This document shows, piece after piece, positions 7,303 to 16,026 of a DNA stretch of 35,085 nt; the stretch's first letter is position 1, and the number at the start of each line of letters is the position of its first letter. Source of the stretch: Bradyrhizobium sp. (GTDB lineage: Bacteria > Pseudomonadota > Alphaproteobacteria > Rhizobiales > Xanthobacteraceae). The notes below the pieces were generated by a model, which saw only the letters and a program-made list of their open reading frames with translations, had not been told where the DNA came from and searched no databases. The position numbers and the translations under genes are program-made. The stretch lies in assembly GCF_027451485.1 (NCBI RefSeq), contig NZ_DAIDJE010000173.1:1-35085 (forward strand), in the 5' to 3' direction.

Positions 7303-7743
7303 ATGCCGCTTCATCTGATCAAGCTTTGCGTCGGCTGCGACTCCGTGAAAGACCTGAAGCAGTGGGTTGCCGAACGCGTCGAGACCGCCAGGAAGAGACA
7401 GAAGCCGCCCCACCACGTTCACGTCACGCGGATGACGCCCAAGCGTATCGAAGAGATCCTCGCCGGGGGCTCTCTCTACTGGGTCATCCGTGGAGAAATC
7501 GCGGCGCGAGAAAAACTGATTGCCATCGAGCCGTTCCGCGACAAGGACGGTATCGGCCGCTGCCGGTTGGTGATGCAGCCAAAAGTCATTTCGGTTTCAC
7601 CTCGTCCCATGCGCCCGTTCCAGGGGTGGCGGTACTTCAACGCAGACGCCGCGCCACCTGATCTCACGAGGTCGGCGGCATCGGGCGTTGCAGCGATGCC
7701 CGAGCCCATGCGCCGAGAGTTGCGCGATCTCGGGCTGCTCTAG
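7303..7743 (+). CDS. DUF1489 family protein
   Basis: 146 residues beginning MPLHLIKLCVGCDSVKDLKQW, with HVTRMTPKR, GSLYWVIRGEIAARE, and a C-terminal PFQGWRYFNADAAPPDL block. These are the hallmarks of DUF1489, a cytoplasmic family of unknown function found mainly in alphaproteobacteria. Start 7303 is chosen because the family normally begins with M-x-L-H-L-I-K. An in-frame start at 7285 would add six residues. The protein has full family length. It follows the membrane-protein gene closely, and converges with panC 11 bases after its stop. Confidence 0.88.
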   Translation: MPLHLIKLCVGCDSVKDLKQWVAERVETARKRQKPPHHVHVTRMTPKRIEEILAGGSLYWVIRGEIAAREKLIAIEPFRDKDGIGRCRLVMQPKVISVSPRPMRPFQGWRYFNADAAPPDLTRSAASGVAAMPEPMRRELRDLGLL

Positions 7744-7754
7744 CCGGCGCAGCT

Positions 7755-8606
7755 TCACACAGCCATATTGTCAATCAGCCGGGTTGTTCCGATCTTGGCC
7801 GCGACCAGGATACGCAGCGGACCATCCTTGATTGAGGTCACGCCTTGAAGCGTTTCGGCATGTCTCACTTCGAAATAATCAACGGCAAAACCGGCACGCG
7901 TAATGGTCTTGATGGCGCTGGACTGCGCGGCCTGGAGATCCTCCCCGGCGCGCAGCCGCAGCGCAGTTTGTTTCATGGTCTGGAACAGGACCGGCGCGGC
8001 GCGACGTTGCTCCGGTGATAGGTAGACGTTGCGCGATGACATCGCGACGCCGTCGCGGTCGCGTACGGTTCTGGAACCGATGACCTTGACGCCGAGGTCG
8101 AGGTCGGCAGCCATCCGCGTCACCACCCGCAACTGCTGAAAATCCTTTTCGCCGAAAATGGCAATGTCGGGTCGGCATTGAGCGAACAACTTGCCTACGA
8201 CCGTCGCGACGCCGCCAAAGAAATGCGGCCGAAAGCGATCCTCAAGGCCGACCGTTGCCGGACCATCCGTGACAATACGGCTCGCAAATCCATCCGGGTA
8301 CATGACCTTGACGTCCGGATTCCATATCAGGTCGACGCCTTCGGCCGCCAGTATGGCGAGATCTGCCTTCCAGGTCCGCGGATAGGATCCGAAATCCTCG
8401 GTCGGCGCGAACTGGGTGGGGTTTACGAAGATCGACACCACGACTTTACGGGCGCGCCGCTTCGCCAGACGAACCAGCGACACATGGCCGTCATGGAGTG
8501 CTCCCATGGTCGGCACCAGCGCAATCGAGGCTTTTCTCGCACGAAGACCGTCCAGCGCGCGGTGCAGCGCAGGGATTGTGCGGGCGATCATCGGGCGTGA
8601 AGGCAT
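7755..8606 (-). CDS. panC: Pantothenate synthetase
   Basis: Catalyses ATP-dependent joining of pantoate and beta-alanine, the last step of vitamin B5 (CoA precursor) synthesis in the cytoplasm. At 283 residues from this start it matches the E. coli enzyme length. Visible signatures are [11 protein letters not shown] (31-41, the HIGH-like ATP-binding motif with His38 and His41), [24 protein letters not shown], and [19 protein letters not shown] (KMSKS-like loop with SSRN). The frame extends upstream to a TTG at 8660, but those residues are not PanC-like. It is back to back with mipZ, with 269 bases between the starts for both promoters. No panB or panD lies in the window. Confidence 0.96.
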   Translation of the reverse strand: MPSRPMIARTIPALHRALDGLRARKASIALVPTMGALHDGHVSLVRLAKRRARKVVVSIFVNPTQFAPTEDFGSYPRTWKADLAILAAEGVDLIWNPDVKVMYPDGFASRIVTDGPATVGLEDRFRPHFFGGVATVVGKLFAQCRPDIAIFGEKDFQQLRVVTRMAADLDLGVKVIGSRTVRDRDGVAMSSRNVYLSPEQRRAAPVLFQTMKQTALRLRAGEDLQAAQSSAIKTITRAGFAVDYFEVRHAETLQGVTSIKDGPLRILVAAKIGTTRLIDNMAV

Positions 8607-8875
8607 CGGTCTCAATCTTTTTGGAAGGGATCGAAAATTCGTGGCGCGGCGGGTCGGCAATATCTGCTTCTAGCAAGCTCTGCGGCCCATCGCCAAGCGC
8701 GACGAGACCCAGGCCCTCGGCGGCAGCGATAGTCACCTAGCAAGAAAAATCCTCGCATCGCAGCCGCGTGCGACTCATCTTAAGATTGGCGATACTTTGA
8801 TTTGCGATGAGGTTTGCGCATTTCACTTGACCGCGATTGAGCGTGACTTGAAGATACTGAAAGGGGGTCGAAGGC

Positions 8876-9802
8876 ATGCTGCTGCAGACTAGTCAGGGTC
8901 AGTCCGGCTCAGCTCACGTCGTCGTGCTGGGTAACGAAAAAGGCGGCTCGGGCAAGTCCACCACGGCCCTCCACATCGCCGTTGCGTTGCTGAAAGCCGG
9001 GCAGCGAGTCGCCTCCATCGACCTCGACTGCCGCCAGCAAAGCTTCACCCGTTACATCAACAATCGCCGCGCCTGGGCTGCCAGAACCGGCATCAACCTC
9101 GAGATTCCGGCGCATCGCTGCATCAAGCTGGGCGAGACGATGCAGATCGCCGAAAACGAGATAACCGAATTCGAACAATTCGAGGAATCGGTGAGAGCGG
9201 TCGAACACAGTTTCGATTTCATCGTGATCGATACGCCGGGTTCCGACAGTTACCTCATGAGGCTGGCGCATTCGATGGCCGATACGCTGGTCACGCCGAT
9301 CAACGACAGCTTTCTTGATTTCGACGTTCTGGGAACGGTGGATCCGGAGACCTACTCGGTCACCGGCGAAAGCCACTATGCCGAGATGGTGCGCGAGACG
9401 CGGCGCAGGCGCCGACAGGTCGACGGAGTCAGCACTGACTGGGTCGTCGTCCGCAACCGGCTATCGATGTTGGGATCGCGCAACAAAACACTCGTCGCCG
9501 ACGGATTGAAGCAGTTGTCGCTGCGGCTTGGCTTTCGTTCGGTGGACGGCTTTGCCGAGCGGGTCGTTTATCGCGAGTTTTTCCCGCGTGGCCTCACGGC
9601 GCTTGACGATCTCGACGAAGAGACGCTCGGTACGCGTCCGAACCTCGGGCATCTGACGGCGCGCGAGGAAGTCACGAGCCTGTTGCGCCAGCTCAAACTG
9701 CCGCTGGACGAGCGCGGTCGCCGACGTGCTGCCAACCGGGCGGAGTGGTTTAGCCAGGTCGACAAGCCCTTGGAGCTTCACGACATCATTATGGGCGCCT
9801 GA
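8876..9802 (+). CDS. mipZ: Cell-division positioning ATPase MipZ
   Basis: A ParA/MinD-superfamily ATPase of 308 residues. In alphaproteobacteria it forms a gradient from the ParB-bound poles, inhibits FtsZ polymerisation there and so sets the midcell division site. It shows the deviant Walker A motif GNEKGGSGKSTT (19-30), ASIDLDCRQQSFTRYINNRRAW (switch I region typical of MipZ), DFIVIDTPGSDS (Walker B), and TPINDSFLDFDVLGTVDP, a MipZ hallmark. Late in the chain is RVVYREFFPRGLTALDDLD. The close match to the Caulobacter MipZ motif order makes the assignment strong. GAAAGGGGGTCG lies 5-16 bases before the ATG. It is transcribed away from panC, apparently alone. A weak hairpin (GAGCGG...CCGCTC, 9822-9840) follows the gene. 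Confidence 0.95.
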   Translation: MLLQTSQGQSGSAHVVVLGNEKGGSGKSTTALHIAVALLKAGQRVASIDLDCRQQSFTRYINNRRAWAARTGINLEIPAHRCIKLGETMQIAENEITEFEQFEESVRAVEHSFDFIVIDTPGSDSYLMRLAHSMADTLVTPINDSFLDFDVLGTVDPETYSVTGESHYAEMVRETRRRRRQVDGVSTDWVVVRNRLSMLGSRNKTLVADGLKQLSLRLGFRSVDGFAERVVYREFFPRGLTALDDLDEETLGTRPNLGHLTAREEVTSLLRQLKLPLDERGRRRAANRAEWFSQVDKPLELHDIIMGA

Positions 9803-10132
9803 ATCGAGGATTCCGCGAGCAGAGCGGACCCTTGCCGCTCAAATTGCTCGGATTTTCCTCATCCTTCGTTTGCCACAGCCTTTTATTGCTGAGGCTTTGC
9901 TCAAGAAGTGAATCGACCTTTGACTTCCGTGGAGCCATTTTGGGGCGCGTCGGGCGGGACATTCTCCGGGATATTTGTTGCCGATTGAATGGTGCGTTGC
10001 ACAATGATCAGGCGACGAAGGGCCAACATTTGGTCTTTCTGTCACCCCATCGTGAACTATATTGAACTGTATTGAGAGTACGTGCAGCCGTGTGCACGTG
10101 GCGCAATTGAGGCGGTCCCGCTGAGGACGAAA
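9803..10132. other. Intergenic stretch with a promoter near its end
   Basis: About 330 bases between mipZ and the hydrolase gene. Near its start is a weak hairpin (GAGCGG 9822-9827, CCGCTC 9835-9840, 7-base loop) without a clean T-run, a possible mipZ terminator. At 10032-10062 is the bipartite promoter-like element listed separately. Ten-base near-repeats GAACTATATT/GAACTGTATT lie at 10054-10073. No ORF with protein character is seen. Confidence 0.45.
10032..10062 (+). promoter_or_regulatory. Bipartite promoter-like element, copy 1
   Basis: GGTCTTTC (10032-10039), 15 bases, then AACTATAT (10055-10062). CTATAT matches the -10 hexamer of rhizobial sigma-70 (CTTGAC-N17-CTATAT), and CTT of the upstream block falls in the -35 zone. 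Exactly the same two blocks with the same spacing lie upstream of clpA (16027-16057), and a near copy precedes the J-protein gene. The expected transcript start is about 10069, giving a 64-base leader to the hydrolase ATG. Confidence 0.55.
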
Positions 10133-10993
10133 ATGAAACGGGGAATTGCGGTTCTATTCTCGCTCTCGGTGGTGTTTGCGGTTGCCTATTTCACCGCGAG
10201 CAAGTGGGCGATCCGTCATCAGACGCTGATGTTTTATGATGCTTCGCGTGGCGACCGGCCGGTGGCCGTTGACCTCGCGGTCCGCCGTGATCGCGAATTG
10301 CAGGCCGATGCCGGGCTGATCAAGTTGCCGGTGGCGATCCTCAACCACGGCAACACCGTCAAGTTCACGGAATACTCGTTTCTGGCAAACCTCTTTGCCG
10401 CGCGCGGATATATGGTCGCGAGCATTCAGCACGACCTGGCGACGGATGCGCCACTGGTGACCAAGGCGGGCGAGCTCTATGTGGGGCGTCTGCCGCAATA
10501 TCACCGGGGTGTCGCTAACATCCGCTTTGCGATCGACCAGCTGAAGAAGTTTCAACCGAACGCCGATTACGACCATCTGACCATGATCGGGCATTCCAAC
10601 GGCGGCGATATCTCGATGTATTTCGCCAAGCTTTATCCAGACCAGATCAGAAAAGTCGTAACGCTGGATAATCTTCGCGTGCCCTTCCTGACCGACGGGC
10701 GGTTCAAGATCATTTCGTTCCGCTCCAAAGATCCGGTCTTCAGACCCGATCCGGGCGTCATCCCAAGCGACGATATCTGCGAGAAGGCGGGAATCACGGT
10801 GGTGCGCACCGCGTTCCAGCATAATGACATGCGCGATACTGGTCCCGACGAAGCCAAGGCCGCGATCCAGGGCATGCTGGACAAGATGCTGGACGACGAT
10901 AGCTCGCTTCGGCCGGTCGACACCACGAGCAAGCCGCCGTCCATGACCGACGCGGGGCCAGTCGCCCCCTATGTGCCGGTCGCGCGCAACTGA
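10133..10993 (+). CDS. Exported/anchored alpha/beta hydrolase
   Basis: 286 residues. An N-terminal hydrophobic helix (KRGIAVLFSLSVVFAVAYF) acts as signal peptide or membrane anchor, with no obvious cleavage site. The alpha/beta-hydrolase core follows: an oxyanion-region NHGN (about 71-74), the nucleophile elbow MIGHSNGGD (Ser155), and a late His in FQHND as the likely catalytic histidine. It resembles dienelactone-hydrolase/lipase-like serine hydrolases acting outside the cytoplasm, with substrate unknown. The C-terminal 30 residues are Pro/Ser-rich. The ATG at 10133 has GAGGA 5 bases upstream and gives a clean lysine-arginine start before the helix. A GTG at 10082 would add 17 unrelated-looking residues. 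The VWA gene follows 87 bases later. Confidence 0.82.
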   Translation: MKRGIAVLFSLSVVFAVAYFTASKWAIRHQTLMFYDASRGDRPVAVDLAVRRDRELQADAGLIKLPVAILNHGNTVKFTEYSFLANLFAARGYMVASIQHDLATDAPLVTKAGELYVGRLPQYHRGVANIRFAIDQLKKFQPNADYDHLTMIGHSNGGDISMYFAKLYPDQIRKVVTLDNLRVPFLTDGRFKIISFRSKDPVFRPDPGVIPSDDICEKAGITVVRTAFQHNDMRDTGPDEAKAAIQGMLDKMLDDDSSLRPVDTTSKPPSMTDAGPVAPYVPVARN

Positions 10994-11080
10994 GTAGTCT
11001 CGGCCTTGGCCCGGGGGTGGCCGTACAGCGGCATTGACCGGCTCGCGGACGGAGCCCACATCGCGCCTGCAGGAGCAGGG

Positions 11081-11830
11081 ATGTCAGGCAAACCCAGCAA
11101 TTCGACACCCGATAGGGACGTGACGCGCGATCGCGGCGCCAACCCGTTGCCGGAACGGCAGCCGTCGACCGCCGAGGACATTGCCGACTTTGTTGCCAAA
11201 GCGAACGCGATCTCGCCCTTTGCACAAGGCAGCAAGGGCCGGCTCATCTTCGCGCTCGACGCCACCATGAGCCGCCAACCGACCTGGGATATGGCCTGTG
11301 CGCTGCAGGCCGAAATGTTTCGGGAAGCGGCCTCGCTGGGCAGCCTGGATATTCGTCTGATCTATTATCGCGGCTTCAACGAATGCCGTGCCTCGGGCTG
11401 GATTTCCGACAGCGCAACATTGGCAAGGCTGATGGGCAAAATAGATTGCCGCGGCGGCAACACTCAGATCGGCAAGGTGCTGGCGGAGGTGCGGCGCGAG
11501 GCAGCCTCGGGCGTGCGGGCGGCGGTGTTTGTCGGCGATGCCATGGAGGAAAATGTCGACGACCTCTGCCGCAGAGCCGGCGAGCTCGGTCTGCTCAAGG
11601 TGCCGGTGTTCCTGTTTCAGGAAGGGCACGATGCCGCCGTCGAGCAGGCTTTTCGGGAAATCGCCCGCCTCACGGGAGGCGCGTGGTCGAGGTTCGATCC
11701 CGGAGCGTCAGCACAGCTCCGGGAGCTTTTGCGCGCGGCGGCAGCCTATGTCGCGGGCGGACGTGACGCCCTATTAAGGCTTTCTCGAAACGATCGCGGT
11801 GCGGCCTATCTGCTCGGCCAGATGAAGTGA
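11081..11830 (+). CDS. VWA-domain protein
   Basis: 249 residues. The first 50 are polar and probably flexible. Then comes a von Willebrand A fold: RLIFALDATMS (54-64) with the metal-site D60-x-T-x-S64, GGNTQIG (125-131) supplying Thr128, and VFVGDAME (150-156) supplying the third-loop Asp153. So the metal-ion-dependent adhesion site looks nearly intact (Thr in place of the first Ser). No signal peptide or membrane helix is seen, so it is likely cytoplasmic and involved in protein-protein contact. Bacterial VWA proteins often partner AAA ATPases, but no MoxR-like gene lies nearby. Start 11081 is preferred over 11006 because AGGAG lies 7-8 bases upstream. It lies between the hydrolase and the J-protein genes on the same strand. 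Confidence 0.82.
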   Translation: MSGKPSNSTPDRDVTRDRGANPLPERQPSTAEDIADFVAKANAISPFAQGSKGRLIFALDATMSRQPTWDMACALQAEMFREAASLGSLDIRLIYYRGFNECRASGWISDSATLARLMGKIDCRGGNTQIGKVLAEVRREAASGVRAAVFVGDAMEENVDDLCRRAGELGLLKVPVFLFQEGHDAAVEQAFREIARLTGGAWSRFDPGASAQLRELLRAAAAYVAGGRDALLRLSRNDRGAAYLLGQMK

Positions 11831-11927
11831 CGGCGCTGCAGCTGCGGCTTCCGGCGGGACTCGTCGAAGTAGCGCAAGCTTGCCGCGCGCGGCCACTTTC
11901 ACAATCGAAATCGTGACACCGATGGCC

Positions 11928-11958
11928 GGTATGTCTTTTTCCCGTCCCGCAACTATAT
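11928..11958 (+). promoter_or_regulatory. Bipartite promoter-like element, copy 2 (near match)
   Basis: GGTATGTC (11928-11935), 15 bases, then AACTATAT (11951-11958). The downstream block is identical to copies 1 and 3 and the upstream block matches them at 6 of 8 positions. With CTATAT as the -10 box at 11953-11958, transcription should begin at about 11965-11966, on or next to the ATG of the J-protein gene (11966). Its mRNA may therefore be leaderless. Confidence 0.45.
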
Positions 11959-11965
11959 TGCGGCC

Positions 11966-12697
11966 ATGCCCACGCTGATCGCCGGTGCCGTCGCCGTTAT
12001 CGTTCTCTATTTACTGCTGCAGATGTTTCGCGCAGCCAACCCAGCCGTGCTGGCGCGCGCCGTCAAGGTCGCGGGCGGCATACTTGCGCTTGCAGTTGCG
12101 GCTTTCACCGGGCTCAAAGGCGAGCTCGCGGTAGCGGTTCCGCTCGGCATCTTTGGCGCAGGACTATTGGGATGGGCGCCGCTTGGCTACCAGGGTCTCG
12201 GTTCGATCGGTGGCCTGTTTGGCATGGGAGGAGGGCAGCGCTCGCGCGGTCAAGCCTCGCGCGTGCGCTCGCGATTTTTGGAGATGACATTAGATCACGA
12301 CACCGGCGCGCTGACGGGGAAGGTCGTTTCCGGGCGCAATGCCGGGCGCGCGCTGGAGGATTTTGACCTTCCGGCGCTGCTCGGGATGTTCGGCGAGTTG
12401 GATTCCGAAAGCTTGCCGTTACTTGAAAGCTATCTGGACCGCCGGTTTCCCGCTTGGCGTCAGAACGCGCAAGGAGATGCTGCAGGTCGGCAGCGCGCAG
12501 CGGCGACGAACGGCAAAATGACGGACGAGGAGGCCTATCAAATCCTTGGCCTGAAGCCGGGGGCGGGGCGCGAGGAGATTGGCCGTGCCCACCGCACGCT
12601 CATGAAGAAACTGCATCCCGACCAAGGGGGGTCGACGTACCTCGCCGCCCGTGTAAACGAGGCCAAAGAGGTTCTGCTTCGCACGCATCGCAACTAA
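11966..12697 (+). CDS. Membrane-anchored J-domain (DnaJ-like) protein
   Basis: 243 residues: two N-terminal membrane segments (about 3-20 and 36-70, the second long and Gly/Ala-rich), a Gly-rich linker (GLFGMGGGQRSRG), a middle region (about 100-160) and a C-terminal J domain from residue 185. The J domain holds the essential HPD tripeptide at 217-219 within LMKKLHPDQGGSTYLAARVNEAKEVLL. This arrangement resembles TIM14/DjlA-like J proteins that recruit DnaK to the membrane and stimulate its ATPase. The partner and client are unknown. There is no good ribosome site before ATG 11966, and the nearby -10 box suggests leaderless translation. Convergent with the carboxypeptidase gene. Confidence 0.88.
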   Translation: MPTLIAGAVAVIVLYLLLQMFRAANPAVLARAVKVAGGILALAVAAFTGLKGELAVAVPLGIFGAGLLGWAPLGYQGLGSIGGLFGMGGGQRSRGQASRVRSRFLEMTLDHDTGALTGKVVSGRNAGRALEDFDLPALLGMFGELDSESLPLLESYLDRRFPAWRQNAQGDAAGRQRAAATNGKMTDEEAYQILGLKPGAGREEIGRAHRTLMKKLHPDQGGSTYLAARVNEAKEVLLRTHRN

Positions 12698-12829
12698 CTC
12701 CGGCACGCCGTCAAACGCTGAACGCTTCGAGCCGCCGCCTTCCATCCATCAGACGCCGTTACCGCCCGCCGTTATCCGGCGTGGCTGATATTGCATAAGG
12801 TCTAACTGGAAAATCTTGACGAGAAGTTT

Positions 12830-12875
12830 GCAAATGGAGCGGGCGACTCCCTTGAGCAAAGAGCCGCCCGTTTGC
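12830..12875. terminator. Possible terminator between convergent genes
   Basis: CGGGCG (12840-12845) pairs with CGCCCG (12865-12870), extended inward by CTC/GAG after an A-C mismatch. It is extended outward by GCAAA (12830-12834) with TTTGC (12871-12875) across a 5-base bulge. No strong T-run follows on either strand. It sits between the stops of the J-protein gene (12697) and the carboxypeptidase gene (12893), where a shared terminator is expected. Confidence 0.35.
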
Positions 12876-12892
12876 GTAAAGCTTTAGCGGAG

Positions 12893-14686
12893 TTAGTTGC
12901 GAACCGTCATGCAGGAGATGTCGCTACGCTTGAGTGCGCGGCAGACCGCTTCGGCCTGGTCGCGGCCAAGGCCGGCAAAGCGAGCCCGGTACAGGGTTCG
13001 ATCGCCCTTGGCGACCACCGTCTCGGTGAACGGATCTGCCTTGTTGAGCAGGCCGTGAGCGTGATCACGGGCCGCCTCGATGCGCCGGCGTGCTTCGCTT
13101 TCGCTCTCAAGCGCCCCGACCTGAACGATCCATCCGGTATGGACGGCTTCGGGCTTGGCAGGTGAGGTCACCGGCTGCGGGGAGGGTTCCGCGTAGGCCA
13201 GCGTCTGCGAGGTGGCAGAGGCTGGAACACTGGAGGCCGGCAGCACGCCCAGAATACCGTTGCCTGTACCGTGGCCCGGCGGCTGCGCTGGCAGGTCGGT
13301 CCGTGCGGCGTCAGCCTTTGCGACCACCGCATTCGAGGTTTCTGCGACACCGGCCCGCGGCGAAATCGCGCTGGTCACGGGCGGAGCCGGCTGGGCTGGA
13401 CCCGCGGAAGCTACTCTGAGTTGACCGGCCTTGATCTGAACCGTCTTCACCCTTACCGGCTTCATGGGTTCAGACGAGCCGGGGATCGCTGCGATCGGCT
13501 GGGTCTGAATCACGCCACTGGTCAAGGGTGCAGGCTCGGTTCTGGGCTGTTCCGACCTGGCTTCGGATCTCAACGACGAGGCATCGGCTCTCGCTTGCGA
13601 CATCAGTGAAGCGACAGCCGCAGACCGCTGAGCCGCGGGCGAGATCGAAGCTGGAGCGTAGGGGGCGGCCGCAGGTGCAGGCGCCGCGGACGGGCTAGCC
13701 GAGGTGGAAGCCGCATCCTCGTCGCTCGCAACTTCAACGCTGGGCTCGGACGAATTGTGTTCAGTGATCGCAGCGACCGTGCGGCGGGTCGCGCCCTTAT
13801 CGAGGTTTTCGGCAAGAAGGTTGCGCATGATGGCATCGCGGGAGCCGGCGCTGTGGCCGCCCATTACCACACCGACCAGGTGGCGGTTGCCTCTGCGAAT
13901 CGAGGTAACGAGATTGAAGCCCGAAGAACGTGTGTAACCGGTCTTGATTCCGTCAACGCCTTCGACCGAACCCAGGAGATGGTTGTGATTGGCGATGGAA
14001 TGGCCGCGGAAGTTGAACGATACGGTCGAGAAATAGCGGTAGTAACGCGGGAAGCGATCCTGGATGGCCCGGCCCAGTGTCGCTTGGTCGCGCGCGGTCG
14101 TGACCTGCTCATCGTCGGGAAGCCCTGAGGCATTGACGTAGGTGGTATGGCTCATGCCGAGGGCATGGGCCTTGCGGGTCATCAGCTTGGCGAAATCTTC
14201 CTCGCTGCCGCCGATCGCTTCCGCGATCACCACAGCGGCATCGTTGGCAGAGCGCGTCACCAGTCCTTTGATGGCGTCCTCGACGCGGATAGTCTGGCCC
14301 GGCAGCAACCCAAGCTTGGTCGGGTCCTGCTCGGATGCGTGCTTGGAGACGGGCAATTCAGAGTCAAGCTTGATCTTGCCGGCGTCCAGTCGTTCGAACA
14401 GCAGATAAAGCGTCATGATCTTGGTGAGCGAAGCCGGATGACGGCTGGCGTCCGGATTGTTCGACGAAAGCGTCGCGCCGGAATTGGCGTCTACAATGAT
14501 CTCTGAAAAAGGCGGCCCATAGCTTGCTTCCGACGATTCCGCGCGGTGATGGCGGGCGGCATGGGAGTGCCGGTAATGACGTGCCTCGGCGATATCGGTG
14601 GTGAAGGCGACTGCGGCGGTGACCGCGACAAACCCCAAGAAATGAGCCCGCAAGCCGCGCGGGACAACCAAATTGGTCCGAAGCAT
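12893..14686 (-). CDS. D-alanyl-D-alanine carboxypeptidase with SPOR domain
   Basis: 597 residues. A signal peptide (ending near AEA before Arg-His) is followed by a His/Arg-rich stretch and a penicillin-binding peptidase S11 domain. The three active-site motifs are present: SLTK (86-89), SAN (146-148) and KTG (248-250). After it comes a 200-residue Ala/Pro/Ser-rich linker, then a C-terminal SPOR domain (about 514-597, WIVQVGALESESEARRRIE ... YRARFAGLGRDQAEAVCRAL). The enzyme trims the terminal D-Ala from peptidoglycan stem peptides in the periplasm. The SPOR domain binds denuded glycan and usually sends proteins to the septum. It is close to DacF/DacD-type enzymes of this order, but the exact symbol is uncertain. 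GGGAAAG lies just before the ATG. The frame continues to 14719 but lacks a better start. Confidence 0.92.
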   Translation of the reverse strand: MLRTNLVVPRGLRAHFLGFVAVTAAVAFTTDIAEARHYRHSHAARHHRAESSEASYGPPFSEIIVDANSGATLSSNNPDASRHPASLTKIMTLYLLFERLDAGKIKLDSELPVSKHASEQDPTKLGLLPGQTIRVEDAIKGLVTRSANDAAVVIAEAIGGSEEDFAKLMTRKAHALGMSHTTYVNASGLPDDEQVTTARDQATLGRAIQDRFPRYYRYFSTVSFNFRGHSIANHNHLLGSVEGVDGIKTGYTRSSGFNLVTSIRRGNRHLVGVVMGGHSAGSRDAIMRNLLAENLDKGATRRTVAAITEHNSSEPSVEVASDEDAASTSASPSAAPAPAAAPYAPASISPAAQRSAAVASLMSQARADASSLRSEARSEQPRTEPAPLTSGVIQTQPIAAIPGSSEPMKPVRVKTVQIKAGQLRVASAGPAQPAPPVTSAISPRAGVAETSNAVVAKADAARTDLPAQPPGHGTGNGILGVLPASSVPASATSQTLAYAEPSPQPVTSPAKPEAVHTGWIVQVGALESESEARRRIEAARDHAHGLLNKADPFTETVVAKGDRTLYRARFAGLGRDQAEAVCRALKRSDISCMTVRN

Positions 14687-15552
14687 GAACTTTCCCGTCC
14701 TGTTTTCTGTCTTGATCACCGCTTCGTGAGGCCAAATTATGCCCGACGGTCGGTGTCGCTTCCCTGTTCAGATACCAATCGCGAGGATCATTCCACCGCA
14801 TCGGCTGACAGTCCGCCGTCCTGGCTAAGACGCTGTTCACAAACAGATTTCCGAGCCTCTCCTCGAGCGGACAAACTCAAGGAATCAGGGTAGGGGGGCG
14901 GGGTTTCCAAATGATTAAGGAAGCCTTGCCGGAGAGCATGGAAATCGAGGCTTTCTCAGGGCGCTCGCCGTTCTTGCGATGCACAATCGTCCCTTTTGGG
15001 CCGGGCTGCGATGGGAGCGCCGGCCAGGTCTCCGTTGGTCAGCCGGGCCTGATGCGGAGACGGCTTCCGAAACACCAAATGGAATCCTATCGCCTCGTCC
15101 GATTGGGGCGAACCCCAAGCGATGGCAGGAGCGACGGGCAAGGGCGGCCGTGAAGGGCTGGTTTGAAATGTGCGGAATGGAAACGTCGCGCGATCGTTGG
15201 ACAGTAAGCTTTGTCAAAGCAGGTCCGATTGACTAAGCTTTGGAAACACCGTTTTGGGAATCGGGTTTGCTGCAAGCCGAGCGATCGCCCGGAGATTGCC
15301 AGCCAGGAGACCGCGCATATTTCCGAGCTTGCAGCCGGATGAAGCTGGACCCATATTCTTGTTCGCGCCGCAGGCGGATAAGCCAGGTGCGTCAGGGGCG
15401 GACGGTCTGGAGGTGTTTTCCGAAGGTTCGTGTCGCCAGTAGAACCTCGCCCGGTAAGCTTTCGTGAGAGGACTTCAAACACCGCTGCCATGTTAAGCTT
15501 GATTACCAGCCCTGATCTGCAACCGTCGTCCTTCGCATCGTTCCCTTCTCGA
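14687..15552. other. Long intergenic stretch before clpS
   Basis: About 870 bases without a convincing gene. Open frames on both strands are short, overlap each other and have no protein-like composition. It must hold the carboxypeptidase promoter (a CATAAT read on the minus strand lies about 50 bases before that start) and the clpS promoter. Strong hairpins at 15028-15118 are listed separately. Four AAGCTT sites fall in 15206-15500. A missed small gene or an RNA gene is possible. Confidence 0.45.
15028..15118. other. Pair of strong hairpins, possible structured RNA
   Basis: GTCTCCG (15028-15034) pairs perfectly with CGGAGAC (15055-15061), enclosing an inner TCAG/CTGA stem (15039-15042 with 15049-15052). 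Forty-two bases on, TTGGGG (15103-15108) pairs with CCCCAA (15113-15118) over a CGAA loop. It is flanked by ATCGC (15088-15092) and GCGAT (15119-15123), which can close it. This lies in the middle of an otherwise empty 870-base gap. A small RNA or leader element is possible. No terminator T-run follows. Confidence 0.35.
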
Positions 15553-15885
15553 ATGGCCAGCGATGAGAGCCGCTCTGGCGGAACCGGCGGTCCGGCCACA
15601 TCTGTCATCACCAAAGTCAAGCCGAAAATCAAACGGCCTAATCTTTATCGTGTCCTGATTTTGAACGACGACTACACGCCGATGGAGTTTGTCGTTCATG
15701 TGCTGGAGAAATTCTTCCAAAAGGATCTCGATGCCGCGACCAAGATCATGTTGCACGTCCATCATCATGGTATCGGCGAATGCGGTATTTTCACCTACGA
15801 AATCGCCGAAACGAAAGTAACGCAGGTGATGGATTTCGCCCGCAAGCACCAGCATCCTCTGCAATGCGTGATGGAAAAGAAGTAA
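15553..15885 (+). CDS. clpS: ClpS adaptor of the ClpAP protease
   Basis: ClpS binds N-degron substrates (N-terminal Leu, Phe, Tyr, Trp) and hands them to ClpA. From this start it is 110 residues, the normal length. The N-terminal 25 residues are flexible, as needed to engage ClpA. The core shows [20 protein letters not shown], with the conserved NDD...M peptide-pocket residues, then [19 protein letters not shown] with the pocket His, and [11 protein letters not shown] at the end. The start is uncertain: the frame is open back to GTG 15430 and an ATG lies at 15490. None has a good Shine-Dalgarno sequence, and the bases before 15553 are pyrimidine-rich. I chose 15553 by family length. clpA follows 241 bases later with its own promoter-like element. 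Confidence 0.93.
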   Translation: MASDESRSGGTGGPATSVITKVKPKIKRPNLYRVLILNDDYTPMEFVVHVLEKFFQKDLDAATKIMLHVHHHGIGECGIFTYEIAETKVTQVMDFARKHQHPLQCVMEKK

Positions 15886-16026
15886 CGTTGCGCCCCGGCC
15901 ATTGTGGGAGTTGACGTATTCCAAGGTTTCGGGCCGGAAAATCGGAGCGGGTCTGCATCATCGGCCCGCAAAAGCACGCGTTAATCGGGCCTTTCACCTC
16001 AACTTGTGGGGACGCTCGTGCGAGCC

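Noticed and set aside
11691..11700. GGTTCGATCC, tRNA T-loop-like sequence
   Set aside because: It lies inside the VWA coding frame, and no acceptor, anticodon or D-arm can be fitted around it.
14911..15153. 80-codon plus-strand frame in the gap before clpS
   Set aside because: It overlaps antisense frames of equal quality and the hairpin pair. Composition is not protein-like.
15981..15995. TTAA-N7-TTTC upstream of clpA
   Set aside because: The second half-site matches only two of four bases. Not accepted as a CtrA box.
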